Shown: positions 56,072-64,000 of the stretch, one piece after another
How the letters are laid out: each line of letters opens with the position of its first letter
Numbering within the stretch: the stretch's first letter is position 1
Source of the DNA: Mesobacterium_A sp034670065
GTDB taxonomy: Bacteria > Pseudomonadota > Alphaproteobacteria > Rhodobacterales > Rhodobacteraceae
Length of the DNA stretch: 64,000 nt
Assembly: GCA_034670065.1 (NCBI GenBank)
Contig: JAXMOG010000001.1
Span: forward strand, 310,001 to 374,000
Reading direction: 5' to 3'
Made by a program: the position numbers and the translations under genes
Notes under the pieces: model-generated
The model's database searches: none
The model's input: the letters and a program-made list of their open reading frames with translations, nothing else
What the model was told of the DNA's origin: nothing

Positions 56072-58981
56072 ATGAGCGACGACCGCGTAATCCCCGATTT
56101 TCGGCTGCAATTTTCCCTGTTTCGCGTCCTGGGTGAAACGGAAACGGCGTCGCAAATTAACCTTGGCACCATCACAGCCAACCCTGTGTTTTCTTCGTCA
56201 TTGAATATCATCGACGGAACCGCCGGCGCCGATACGCTGGAAGGCACCGAAAACGGTGACATGATCAACGGGCTGGAAGGCAATGACTCGCTGCGTGGTC
56301 GTGGCGGCGATGACAAGCTGAACGGCGGACCGGGCGATGACACGCTGAAAGGCGATGCCGGCGAAAGCACTTTGGCCGGTGGCGATGGCAACGATTCCCT
56401 TGTTGGCGGCATTCTGGATGACAGAATGGACGGCGGAAATGACAATGACTTCTTGTTCGGTGATGAAGGCAATGACCGGATGGCAGGCGGCGAAGGCAAC
56501 GACAAGCTGGTAGGCGCCGAAGGCAATGACCGCGGCGATGGCGGAAATGGCGATGACACGATTTCTGGCGGCTTGGGTGATGATTTCATCAACGGCGGCA
56601 AAGGCAATGACGAAGTTCACGGTGGCGAAGGCAACGACCGCGCCAACGGTGGTGACGGCCACGATCTGGTAACCGGCAATATCGGTGATGACTGGATGAA
56701 CGGCGGTGAAGGCAATGACACCGTTTATGGCGGCGAGGGCAATAACCGTCTGACCGGCGGCACAGGCAATGACATTGTGACCGGCTTGTCCGGTAATGAC
56801 TGGATTGCTGGGGGCACTGGTAATGACAGCCTGAACGGCGGTGAAGGCAACAACCGCATGGCTGGCGGCACGGGCAACGATACGATGCGCGCTGGCGACG
56901 GTGATGACCGTATGGACGGCGGTGACGGCCATGATGATATTCGCGGTGGCAACGGTAACAACCGGATGAGCGGCGGTGTCGGCAACGACACCCTGATCTC
57001 TGGCGATGGCGATGACCGAATGGATGCCGGCGACAATGCTGACACGGTGGTTGCTGGTGCGGGTGATGACCGCGTAACTGGCGGCGCAGGCAATGACACG
57101 CTGGATGCGGGCGACGGCAACGACGAAGCCCACGGTGGCGACGGCAGTGATACGGTTGACGGTGGCTTGGGCAATGACACCATAACCGGCGGAAACAACA
57201 GCGATATTCTGTACGCAGGCGAAGGCAATGACGAAGCCCATGGCGGTTCCGGCACTGACTCCGTCTTTGGTGGCAATGGCCATGATCTGGTCACCGGCGG
57301 TGCCGACAATGACACGATCTATGGCGAAGCTGGCAATGACACCATGTTCGGTGGCAGCGGCAATGACCTGGTCATGGGCGGTGACGGCTTCAACAATATG
57401 AGCGGCGGCGACGGTGATGACACCGTTATGGGCGGCGCTGACAACGATACCGTCAAAGGCGGCAACCAGAACGATACTTTGCTGGCCGGTGCTGGCAACG
57501 ACCGTCTGGAAGGCGGCTATGGCGACGATGATCTTTATGGCGCCGAGGGCAATGACACGATGAAGGGTGGCTACGGCTTTGACACCTATCATGTGGTTTG
57601 GTCTGCCAGCCACAGCCAGAGCGACGTGATCGAAGATTTCAACCTTCTGGATACGGATGCGCTGGATCTGGTGGCTGCATCGGGCGAAAGCCTTTCGGAT
57701 TTCTACAGCACGCTAAATGTTGTGGAAATGCGCACCGGTCTGTTGATTGGTATGGGCTATGCGGGTGGCAACGAAACCGTTCGGGCCAACTATCATTCCT
57801 CTTTGTTCTTGCAGGGTGCCGACGCCAGCGATCTGGATCTGGCTACGTTGTTCCCAGGGTGGACGCCCAGCGTTATCACCGCCACAACGCCTGTCACGAC
57901 AACGCCGACAACAACACCAACGACGACGCCCACCACCCCAACAACCGTCACGACCGGCAATAAGACTTACAGCACGTCTGAACCCTCTGCCCCCAGCGAC
58001 CTGTCAAAGTTCAACCAGTTTATCCTGGCCGGCAACGATGATGAGTTCGATGGCACTGAAGGCCAAGACTACGTGTTGACCGGCGCGGGTGCCGATGAGG
58101 TTGACGGCGACGATGGCAAAGATTTCATCGACGGCGGAGCCGGTGCGGATTCCCTGGAAGGTGGCAAAGGCAATGACACCATCCTTGGCGGCGCGGGCAA
58201 CGATGAGTTGCGCGGTGACAGTGGCGCCGACAAAATTCACGGCGGCGACGGCAATGACACCATTCGTGGCGGTTTTGGCAGCGATACCATGACCGGCGGC
58301 GAAGGCGACGACCTGTTTGAAATTTGGGTCAGTGGCACCAGCGGCAACGATGTGATCACCGATTTCGACGTGGCCAATGACACGATCAAGTTTGGTGGCG
58401 AAGGTGGCCCGACATCATCCTTTGACACCGGCAATGGTGTTATGGTTGGTCGTGGCTACTATGGTGGTGATGCCAGCGACGCCCGCAACTACGACGCCTC
58501 GGTCTTTGTGCAAGGCGTCACCGAAAGTCAGTTCTGGGCGGCAAACCTGCAAATCAACGACGTTGATTATATCGCTCCGAAAGATCACGGCGACAACGTT
58601 CAAGATCGGTATGCTGGCGCGGGTGCGGATGCGTTTGATTTTGAAACGCAGGCCGGTGGTGAATTCCACATTCATGGTTTTGACCCGACCCAGGACACCG
58701 TGGATATCTGGCATGATATGCCGTCTAACCCGATGCCCGGTCACGCCAATGCCTTTTCTGACAATTATGAAGAGGTCTATGGCACGCTGTTCCGCGCACA
58801 AGATACACCAGATGGCGCCGCCGTGTATGTCTATGACTACAACGACTTCTATGCCCAGTATCCGTTTGTGCCCAGCGGCACCGGCCCTGTGGCATGGCTG
58901 GACCCGGCCGCCGTCTATGTCTTTGAAGGTGTCTCGCTAAGCGAGTTGGAGTTCACAGACCACATGATGTACTGGGGCTAA
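56072..58981 (+). CDS. large RTX repeat protein (calcium-binding, likely secreted)
   Basis: 969 residues from ATG 56072; an earlier start at 55985 is possible, but no strong ribosome site decides it. After a 45-residue lead there is a long run of more than 30 RTX nonapeptides (GGxGNDxLx type), a non-repeat module starting FDTYHVVWSASHSQSDVIED, a Thr/Pro linker (repeats of TTTP), a second RTX block of about ten repeats, and a second module related to the first. The protein ends FTDHMMYWG. RTX proteins fold on calcium outside the cell, normally after type I secretion; no transporter adjoins it, though a TolC-family gene lies 3 kb downstream. Function unknown, perhaps adhesion or biofilm. Confidence 0.93.
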   Translation: MSDDRVIPDFRLQFSLFRVLGETETASQINLGTITANPVFSSSLNIIDGTAGADTLEGTENGDMINGLEGNDSLRGRGGDDKLNGGPGDDTLKGDAGESTLAGGDGNDSLVGGILDDRMDGGNDNDFLFGDEGNDRMAGGEGNDKLVGAEGNDRGDGGNGDDTISGGLGDDFINGGKGNDEVHGGEGNDRANGGDGHDLVTGNIGDDWMNGGEGNDTVYGGEGNNRLTGGTGNDIVTGLSGNDWIAGGTGNDSLNGGEGNNRMAGGTGNDTMRAGDGDDRMDGGDGHDDIRGGNGNNRMSGGVGNDTLISGDGDDRMDAGDNADTVVAGAGDDRVTGGAGNDTLDAGDGNDEAHGGDGSDTVDGGLGNDTITGGNNSDILYAGEGNDEAHGGSGTDSVFGGNGHDLVTGGADNDTIYGEAGNDTMFGGSGNDLVMGGDGFNNMSGGDGDDTVMGGADNDTVKGGNQNDTLLAGAGNDRLEGGYGDDDLYGAEGNDTMKGGYGFDTYHVVWSASHSQSDVIEDFNLLDTDALDLVAASGESLSDFYSTLNVVEMRTGLLIGMGYAGGNETVRANYHSSLFLQGADASDLDLATLFPGWTPSVITATTPVTTTPTTTPTTTPTTPTTVTTGNKTYSTSEPSAPSDLSKFNQFILAGNDDEFDGTEGQDYVLTGAGADEVDGDDGKDFIDGGAGADSLEGGKGNDTILGGAGNDELRGDSGADKIHGGDGNDTIRGGFGSDTMTGGEGDDLFEIWVSGTSGNDVITDFDVANDTIKFGGEGGPTSSFDTGNGVMVGRGYYGGDASDARNYDASVFVQGVTESQFWAANLQINDVDYIAPKDHGDNVQDRYAGAGADAFDFETQAGGEFHIHGFDPTQDTVDIWHDMPSNPMPGHANAFSDNYEEVYGTLFRAQDTPDGAAVYVYDYNDFYAQYPFVPSGTGPVAWLDPAAVYVFEGVSLSELEFTDHMMYWG

Positions 58982-58991
58982 TCGGATTTCG

Positions 58992-59014
58992 TATGGGGCC
59001 GTCATGGCCCCATA
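58992..59014. promoter_or_regulatory. perfect hairpin after the RTX gene
   Basis: TATGGGGCC (58992-59000) pairs with GGCCCCATA (59006-59014) around GTCAT, eleven bases past the stop. It stands directly before the main terminator. Confidence 0.6.
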
Positions 59015-59024
59015 TTCCAAACAG

Positions 59025-59063
59025 AAAACCCCCTGCCCGGTCATTCCGTGCAGGGGGTTTTTG
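59025..59063. terminator. bidirectional terminator between the RTX gene and efp
   Basis: AAAACCCCCTGC (59025-59036) pairs with GCAGGGGGTTTT (59050-59061) with further pairing inside, and A/T runs on both sides, so it can serve both convergent genes. Confidence 0.9.
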
Positions 59064-59138
59064 TTAGCGCTGACAGGCCGCGGCCCACTTAATGCGGAAT
59101 GACCCGTCAAGCAGCCTCAAGCCGCCTGTATGGACGTC

Positions 59139-59702
59139 TTAGGCGCGCTCAGAGTATTCCATGGTCTCTGTGTTCACCACGATGCTTTCATCCTGGCCAA
59201 CGAAAGGCGGAACGGAAACGCGAACGCCGTTGTCCAGCACAGCGGGTTTAAAGCTGTTGGCTGCCGTTTGACCTTTGACCACAGGTTCCGTCTCTACAAT
59301 CTTGCAGACCACTTTCTGAGGCAACGTGGCGTTCAGGGCTTCCTCGTCGTAGAATTCAACCACGATGGTCATGCCGTCCTGCAAGAACGGGCGGCGTTCG
59401 CCCAGAATTTCAGATGGCAGTTCAACCTGATCGTAGGTTTCAGTGTCCATGAACACCAGCATCCCATCATTTTCGTACAGGAACTGCATGTCTTTCTGTT
59501 CAAGACGCACACGCTCTACCTTGTCGGCGCTGCGAAAGCGTTCGTTCAATTTGGACCCGTTGCGCAGGTTGCGCAGTTCGACTTGCGCAAAGGCACCGCC
59601 TTTTCCTGGCTTGACGTGGTCTACTTTGACCGCCGCCCACAAACCGTCGTTATGTTCAAGAACATTCCCGGGTCGAATCTCGTTACCGTTGATTTTTGGC
59701 AT
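59139..59702 (-). CDS. efp: translation elongation factor P
   Basis: 187 residues from ATG 59702. The modified tip is K34 in KPGKGGAF, and the conserved VELPSEILGERRPFLQDG and the C-terminal OB fold are present. EF-P helps ribosomes stalled at polyproline. Modification here would be of the Lys type rather than EarP Arg type. An in-frame extension to 60074 overlaps the opposite-strand gene and is rejected. Confidence 0.97.
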   Translation of the reverse strand: MPKINGNEIRPGNVLEHNDGLWAAVKVDHVKPGKGGAFAQVELRNLRNGSKLNERFRSADKVERVRLEQKDMQFLYENDGMLVFMDTETYDQVELPSEILGERRPFLQDGMTIVVEFYDEEALNATLPQKVVCKIVETEPVVKGQTAANSFKPAVLDNGVRVSVPPFVGQDESIVVNTETMEYSERA

Positions 59703-59914
59703 GGCAAAACCTTGTTGAAAGGTTGATGGAACTTTGACGCACCCTATATCTGGCGTGTGAGGCGCTGGCAAGACAACCAGATATCGGTAGGGCACCGCAA
59801 AAGCCATGCGCACAGTGCATGGGTGGTATGCAAACTTGTTGTATCCGAATCGATAGGAATGCTGCATAAGGATCGCCACGCCAGAAAAGACAAGAGCAAT
59901 AAAAAGGACGAAAC

Positions 59915-60235
59915 ATGCGAGATTTCGTTGACGGTACAGCGTATAACTCTGAGCAGGGAAACCGGGCACGCAAACTGTTTGCTGCTGTGGTTTTGGCCGC
60001 TTTGGATGACGCCATTGCTGACGATAAAAAATATGGCAACGGGCCTGAGCAGATCTCCCGTTGGGCACGGTCACGTGATGGCCGCGAAGTACTTAGCTGC
60101 GCCGGGATTGACCCGAACGAACGCGTTGTATCCGGCCTGATGGAATTCGTTTCCAAAGGTGTCCGTACATCTGTTGCGCTGTCGCGCGAAGAGAGCGAGC
60201 GTCGTAACGCTGCTTTGCACGCTGAAGCCGCCTAA
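59915..60235 (+). CDS. DUF6280-like conserved protein
   Basis: 106 residues, mostly helical, starting MRDFVDGTAYNSEQGNRARK. The high likeness I recall to proteins of Rhodobacterales named DUF6280 is from memory. No function is known. It is divergent from efp with 212 bp between, and followed by a strong terminator, so it is its own transcription unit. AAGGACGAAAC precedes the ATG. Confidence 0.85.
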   Translation: MRDFVDGTAYNSEQGNRARKLFAAVVLAALDDAIADDKKYGNGPEQISRWARSRDGREVLSCAGIDPNERVVSGLMEFVSKGVRTSVALSREESERRNAALHAEAA

Positions 60236-60252
60236 GACTTTCCAAAGTCTCA

Positions 60253-60284
60253 AAAAAAGCGCGCCCTAATCGGCGCGCTTTTTT
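60253..60284. terminator. terminator after the DUF6280-like gene
   Basis: AAGCGCGCC (60257-60265) pairs perfectly with GGCGCGCTT (60272-60280) around six bases, with A and T runs on each side; it can also serve the convergent gene. Confidence 0.92.
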
Positions 60285-60352
60285 GTTTTCCGATTGTTTG
60301 TTTTGGTCTGGGATCCGCCTGCCCGGCCGATCCGGCTGACCAGTTGTGTTGA

Positions 60353-62014
60353 TCAATCCAGATCGCGGTGCATCAATGCCCGTTGGATTTCGCGGCGCAC
60401 CAGTTTGCGTACGTTGCGTGTAATCCGCTCTCCCAGAACACCTTGCAGTTCTTCGCGGATCATACGCGCTACGATTTCCCGCAACTCGTCTTCTTCCAGC
60501 TCTGAAACGCTTGGCTCTTTGGCGGAATGAACCACCAGCAATTCGGGCCGTGTGAATGGCACTGGCGCAGACTTTTCCGCCTCCGTTGGTTGTTGATCAG
60601 CCGATTCCTCAACTTGAGCTGCTTCATCAGATTCAGCTGTCGCAGCATCTTCCACAACGTTTTCGGCTTCCTCGGGCGCTGTGACGGCGTCGATCAACTC
60701 CTCCGCCTCAGCCGTAGCAACCGCGTCCACGGCCTCTTCAGCGTCGGTTACATCAGGTGCATCAACGCTTTTGGTTTCAAGCGGAGCCTCTGAAATGTCG
60801 TCTTGAACACTATCCTCAAGCTCTTCCGCCGTTGTCGTCTCTTCAGCGACGGATGCTTCCGGCTCCACTGCTGCAGCCTGCTCATCTGCTGTGTCAACTT
60901 CAACCGCTTCCGCCTCATGCGTCTCAGCAACGTCTTCAGATTCGGCCAAGCCTTCGACGGCGTCTTCCAGTTCAGCGCTATCATCGTCCCACGGCATTTC
61001 TGGACCGTCGGCGGTAAAGGTCGCAGCATTGCCGCCGGTCTCCTGTGGCTCAGGATCCCAATCGCTGCCCCGTCCGACAAGGGCCTCAAGCTCTACGATT
61101 TTTTGTTCCAACGACTTGGCCGCCTCTGACGGCGCGGTTGGCGCTGGTGTTGCCACCAAGGGCGCCTGCATTTGAAGCGTATCGTCGGTGTCCTGGGCCA
61201 CAGTGTCATTGCGGATCAGGCGCAGCGGTTCTTTGGGCAGATCGTGCAAGCGGAAGTCAGCGACTTGCATATCGGAGGACACGTAGTCCAGCTCTGACAG
61301 GGTATCTGCATCCACATCGTCTTGCGGTGCACGCGCCACCTCTGGCAGATCATCAAACAGATCTGCATCATCCGGTTCTTGCGAATTATCATCGCCGACC
61401 GTTTCGGATACAGCTTCTGCTTCGGAAATAGCTTCTTTGGCAAGAGCGGTTGGTTCGGGCGTTTCAGAGCTATCTGTCACGACATCTGCAGTGGCATCAT
61501 CCAGCTCTTCCGGCTGTGCCTCTGCCTCGAATGCGTTGTCGTGCTCTAATTCTACGTCGTCAAAATAGTCAGCGTCGACCAGCGCATCTTCGTCCAGTTC
61601 TTGGTTGTCCTGCGTGTCGGCCCCATCGGACAATTCTACCGATACAACGTCCCGAATCTCTGAAAGGATCATTTGCTGGGTTACGGTATCATTCGGACGC
61701 AGCAATTTACGCGCCAACGCCTCTACCTGTTCCAGCTTGGTCTGGCTGCGAAATACCGGCACTTCGACAGGTTCATTGCTGTCATCGATGGCGGTTTCGC
61801 CGGCGTCTTCCGCCCCGTTACTGAGGTCATCAACCTCAATTTTTTCTTCATCCTCAATACGTTGCGCGGCGGTCAAAACAAGTTTACCAGATGCCTTGCG
61901 TGCAGACTGCGGTTCAGACCGCAGAATTTTGCGCGCGTCTGGGTCTTCTGACACCAACCGACGGATGGAAGACAGAACGTCTTCAACGTTCATATTTGTA
62001 ACAGGATCGGACAT
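60353..62014 (-). CDS. large acidic PopZ-like protein
   Basis: 553 residues. Three parts: a conserved N-terminus (MNVEDVLSSIRRLVSEDPDA) like the short N-terminal helix of PopZ; a long low-complexity middle (about residues 90-480) very rich in Glu, Asp, Ala and Val, likely disordered; and a C-terminal helical part (ELREIVARMIREELQGVLGE, then RKLVRREIQRALMHR). PopZ organises cell poles in Caulobacter through the same three-part plan: N-terminal helix, acidic disordered linker and C-terminal oligomerisation helices, but is only about 180 residues. Its neighbour is a TolC-family gene; in Caulobacter popZ is also next to one, to my recollection. Assignment is inference. Confidence 0.75.
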   Translation of the reverse strand: MSDPVTNMNVEDVLSSIRRLVSEDPDARKILRSEPQSARKASGKLVLTAAQRIEDEEKIEVDDLSNGAEDAGETAIDDSNEPVEVPVFRSQTKLEQVEALARKLLRPNDTVTQQMILSEIRDVVSVELSDGADTQDNQELDEDALVDADYFDDVELEHDNAFEAEAQPEELDDATADVVTDSSETPEPTALAKEAISEAEAVSETVGDDNSQEPDDADLFDDLPEVARAPQDDVDADTLSELDYVSSDMQVADFRLHDLPKEPLRLIRNDTVAQDTDDTLQMQAPLVATPAPTAPSEAAKSLEQKIVELEALVGRGSDWDPEPQETGGNAATFTADGPEMPWDDDSAELEDAVEGLAESEDVAETHEAEAVEVDTADEQAAAVEPEASVAEETTTAEELEDSVQDDISEAPLETKSVDAPDVTDAEEAVDAVATAEAEELIDAVTAPEEAENVVEDAATAESDEAAQVEESADQQPTEAEKSAPVPFTRPELLVVHSAKEPSVSELEEDELREIVARMIREELQGVLGERITRNVRKLVRREIQRALMHRDLD

Positions 62015-62086
62015 ACATTCACCATTCTCGGATCACCGCGAAGGTTAGCCCGGCACGGCGCCATTCACAACAGTTACAACGAATAG

Positions 62087-63499
62087 TCAGTTCTTGCCGA
62101 GCGACTTCAGAACCTGGTCCAGCTTCCGCCCTTGGCGAGACTTGGTTACAGGCGCATTCTTAACCAAGTTATAATATTCGACCGGATCATAATGCTGCAC
62201 GTTCAAATTCAGGTGCTTGGCTGTCAAAAGACCGGCTGACGACAAAACAGCATAGGCTGCAACTGTCTCATCAACAGCAGCAGAGATTTGAGCGGCCTGC
62301 GCATCCAGCAATTCTTGTTCTGCGTTCAGAACATCCAGCGTCGTACGAGCCCCCAAGGTTGCTTCTTCGCGAATACCCCGGAAAGCCACGCGTGCAGCGC
62401 GAACCTGGCGTTCGCTTGCATTTAGGCTCGCCTGCGCAATCTTCAGCCGGGCATATGCGTTTTCCACATCACGCCGAATGCCATGGCGTACAACATGCAA
62501 GTTGCCCAAAGCCGCGTCACGGCTGGCAATCGCCTTTCTGCGCAGTGCAGACAGTTGCCCACCCTGATAGATCGGGCCGGATACCCCCAGCGATACGGAA
62601 CCGCTGTTCGTGTAGTTGGATGAATCCAGATCGTCGGACAGACCAAGGCTTGCACCAAGCTTCACACTTGGCTTCATAACGGCTTCGGCGCGCAGAATAC
62701 CCAGCTCAGCCGCAGCAACCTGATGCTGCGTCGCGCTCATGTTCGGATGAGACCGCAAGGCAATCGCCATGGCGTTGCTTTCTGTAGGCATGGCAGGCAG
62801 ACGGCTGGGCGGCACCAATCCATTCGGCCGGTGCCCGATGGCGGCCGCATACTCGGCACGTGCCACTTCCAAAGCCCCTGTCGCGGCGGCGAAATTCGCC
62901 CGTGCGGCGGCCAGACGGGCCTCAGCAGAGGACACATCCGTTCTGGTGATTTCTCCGACTTCGAACCGGTCGTTCGCCGCACGTAATTCTTCGGTGATCA
63001 CACGCACGTTGCTTTCGGCCAAAGCTGCGGTTTCCAGTGCGCGACGCACTTCCATAAAGACAGAAACGGCCTGCAGCAGAACATTCTGCTCAATCGCGAT
63101 CAGCCCTTCGCGGGTGGCCAGAACGGATTCCTTGGCGGCCTCAACACCCATGCGCGAACGTCCAAAATCATACAGCAGCAGTTCTGCCGAAATCCCGAAG
63201 GTCGCTGTGTTGTTGACAAATCCAGCCACCATTCCGCCAGTGCTGCTGGATCGGGTTGTACCGAAAGACCGTTCAACCTTGGCCGACCAGTTCACAATCG
63301 GGCGCAACGCCGACATGGCCACGGCCACATCTTCATCAGCTGCGCGCAACAAGGCACGGTTTTGTTCCAGCAAACCGCTATGTGTATACGCCGATGCCAA
63401 CGCCTGCCCCAGGGTTTCAGCCTGCGCAGTTGTGGCCAACAACAAGGCGACGACCCCAGTTGTCACCGATTTTCGGATGGTTTGTCCAAAACGCGTCAT
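62087..63499 (-). CDS. TolC-family outer-membrane efflux/secretion protein
   Basis: 470 residues with a signal peptide (MTRFGQTIRKSVTTGVVALL, ending near TAQA) and the two internally similar OEP repeats of TolC proteins, with coiled-coil helices (AAEDV-type, EQELLDAQAAQISAAVDETV). It forms the outer-membrane channel for type I secretion or efflux. The RTX proteins in this window would need such a channel, but no ABC/membrane fusion pair adjoins it. It lies 72 bp before the PopZ-like gene on the same strand. Confidence 0.92.
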   Translation of the reverse strand: MTRFGQTIRKSVTTGVVALLLATTAQAETLGQALASAYTHSGLLEQNRALLRAADEDVAVAMSALRPIVNWSAKVERSFGTTRSSSTGGMVAGFVNNTATFGISAELLLYDFGRSRMGVEAAKESVLATREGLIAIEQNVLLQAVSVFMEVRRALETAALAESNVRVITEELRAANDRFEVGEITRTDVSSAEARLAAARANFAAATGALEVARAEYAAAIGHRPNGLVPPSRLPAMPTESNAMAIALRSHPNMSATQHQVAAAELGILRAEAVMKPSVKLGASLGLSDDLDSSNYTNSGSVSLGVSGPIYQGGQLSALRRKAIASRDAALGNLHVVRHGIRRDVENAYARLKIAQASLNASERQVRAARVAFRGIREEATLGARTTLDVLNAEQELLDAQAAQISAAVDETVAAYAVLSSAGLLTAKHLNLNVQHYDPVEYYNLVKNAPVTKSRQGRKLDQVLKSLGKN

Positions 63500-63588
63500 C
63501 TATCTCACCTTGCCTTCATGTTCAGTCTTCGGAACGTATTCAGGCGCCGCGAAAACGCGGCGTCTGTGGCACCGCTCTATCGCAGCGT

Positions 63589-64000
63589 CTACAGAGTAAA
63601 TGCGCGATGCGCTTCAAAACCATGAAGAACCGGAGCACCCGCGTTGAAAGAGAAACGCCAGTTCATCCGCCCATCCAGCTTATAACCGATCCGGACAACG
63701 CCCAACGAGCCTTCCATGAACAGGCACGCCATACGGCCACCGTCCTTCAACTGATCACACAGTGCATCCGGCACAACCGCAACACCGCCCTCAATCAGAA
63801 TCAGATCATATGGGCCATGATCGGCGGCGCCATCGGCCAGCGGACCAGTGTGCACGACAACATTATCAGCGCCCTGCTCTAACAACACAGTCTGCGCCTC
63901 TTCGGCCCGACCTTCGTCACTCTCCACAGCCACTACGGCCTCAGCAATGCGCGATAGCACAGCCGCGGAATAGCCGCCCGAGGCACTGACGATCATCGCC
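63589..64000 (-). CDS. protein-L-isoaspartate O-methyltransferase-like protein (5' truncated)
   Basis: The frame runs off the right edge, and 137 codons or so are seen. VSASGGYSAAVLSRIAEAVVAVE resembles the SAM-binding motif of PCMT, and GPYDLILIEGGVAVVPDALC the post-I region. Full-length PCMT repairs isoaspartyl residues with SAM; several alphaproteobacterial members of this size may be diverged. It is the first gene of a run with tolC and the PopZ-like gene, 89 bp before tolC. Confidence 0.82.
   Translation of the reverse strand, partial: AMIVSASGGYSAAVLSRIAEAVVAVESDEGRAEEAQTVLLEQGADNVVVHTGPLADGAADHGPYDLILIEGGVAVVPDALCDQLKDGGRMACLFMEGSLGVVRIGYKLDGRMNWRFSFNAGAPVLHGFEAHRAFTL

Noticed and set aside
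56198..57613. 471-codon antisense frame in the RTX gene
   Set aside because: It is a by-product of the repeated Gly/Asp codons; its translation is a low-complexity Val/Ala/Ile repeat with no family likeness.
59703..60074. N-terminal extension of efp
   Set aside because: It overlaps the opposite-strand DUF6280-like gene, and EF-P similarity starts at MPKINGNEIRPG.

Overview
The window looks like chromosomal DNA of a marine alphaproteobacterium of the Roseobacter group (Rhodobacteraceae). The reasons are moderately high GC, a stand-alone Hint-domain protein, RTX/DUF4214 surface proteins, a TRAP transporter of the 2-oxoacid/mannitol-chloroaromatic type, a Bpt-type aminoacyl-protein transferase, a DUF6280-like protein, one LolC/E permease, and the gene order yajC-secD-secF-(Mth938)-ccmABCDG. 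No tRNA, rRNA, CRISPR array, insertion sequence or prophage was found. Most of the window is core genome; the two edges and a few single genes are accessory.

Layout. 1-2.05 kb: 3' part of an RTX protein with two DUF4214 modules. 2.1-5.7 kb (minus): VWA protein and MoxR ATPase, then glutaryl-CoA dehydrogenase. 5.8-9.9 kb (plus): serS, a TspO-like membrane protein, DUF2852, RDD and bpt. 10.0-14.6 kb (minus): a TRAP transporter (dctM, dctQ, dctP), divergent from a Cache histidine kinase/LuxR-type regulator pair (14.8-16.9 kb). 17.4-20.1 kb: ilvB-ilvN behind a promoter, an SD-preceded leader peptide containing Leu-Val-Val-Ile, and a terminator, i.e. a classic attenuator. 20.4-24.8 kb: two regulator/unknown genes and glnE with a small partner. 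25.1-28.2 kb: an AlkC-like protein, an atypical SDR and a Hint protein. 28.3-34.6 kb: prfC, purB, a tiny secreted protein, an orphan FliG-like gene, a lipid A-type acyltransferase and DUF1223. 34.9-37.9 kb: acnA and a microprotein.

38.0-44.5 kb (minus): ccmG-D-C-B-A, Mth938, secF, secD and yajC, covering cytochrome c maturation and protein export. 44.8-47.4 kb: a membrane pentapeptide-repeat protein encoded by a 30-bp minisatellite, a lipoprotein cytochrome c and a small DMT-type permease. 47.4-49.4 kb: lolD-lolC/E. 49.7-52.5 kb: a HisC-like aminotransferase, a small membrane protein and a class V aminotransferase. 52.6-55.8 kb: a tyrosine-type phosphatase, an MsbA-like exporter and YgfZ in one operon. 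56.1-59.0 kb: a large RTX protein. 59.1-64.0 kb: efp divergent from a DUF6280-like gene, then (minus) an acidic PopZ-like protein, a TolC-family protein and a truncated isoaspartate methyltransferase-like gene.

Most worth a second look: the ilvBN attenuator; the 553-residue PopZ-like protein beside tolC; a structured intergenic repeat in two copies whose hairpin is kept while its sequence changes; the pentapeptide minisatellite; the SDR without its catalytic Tyr/Lys; the orphan FliG; and the 51-codon secreted Cys-containing protein downstream of purB.
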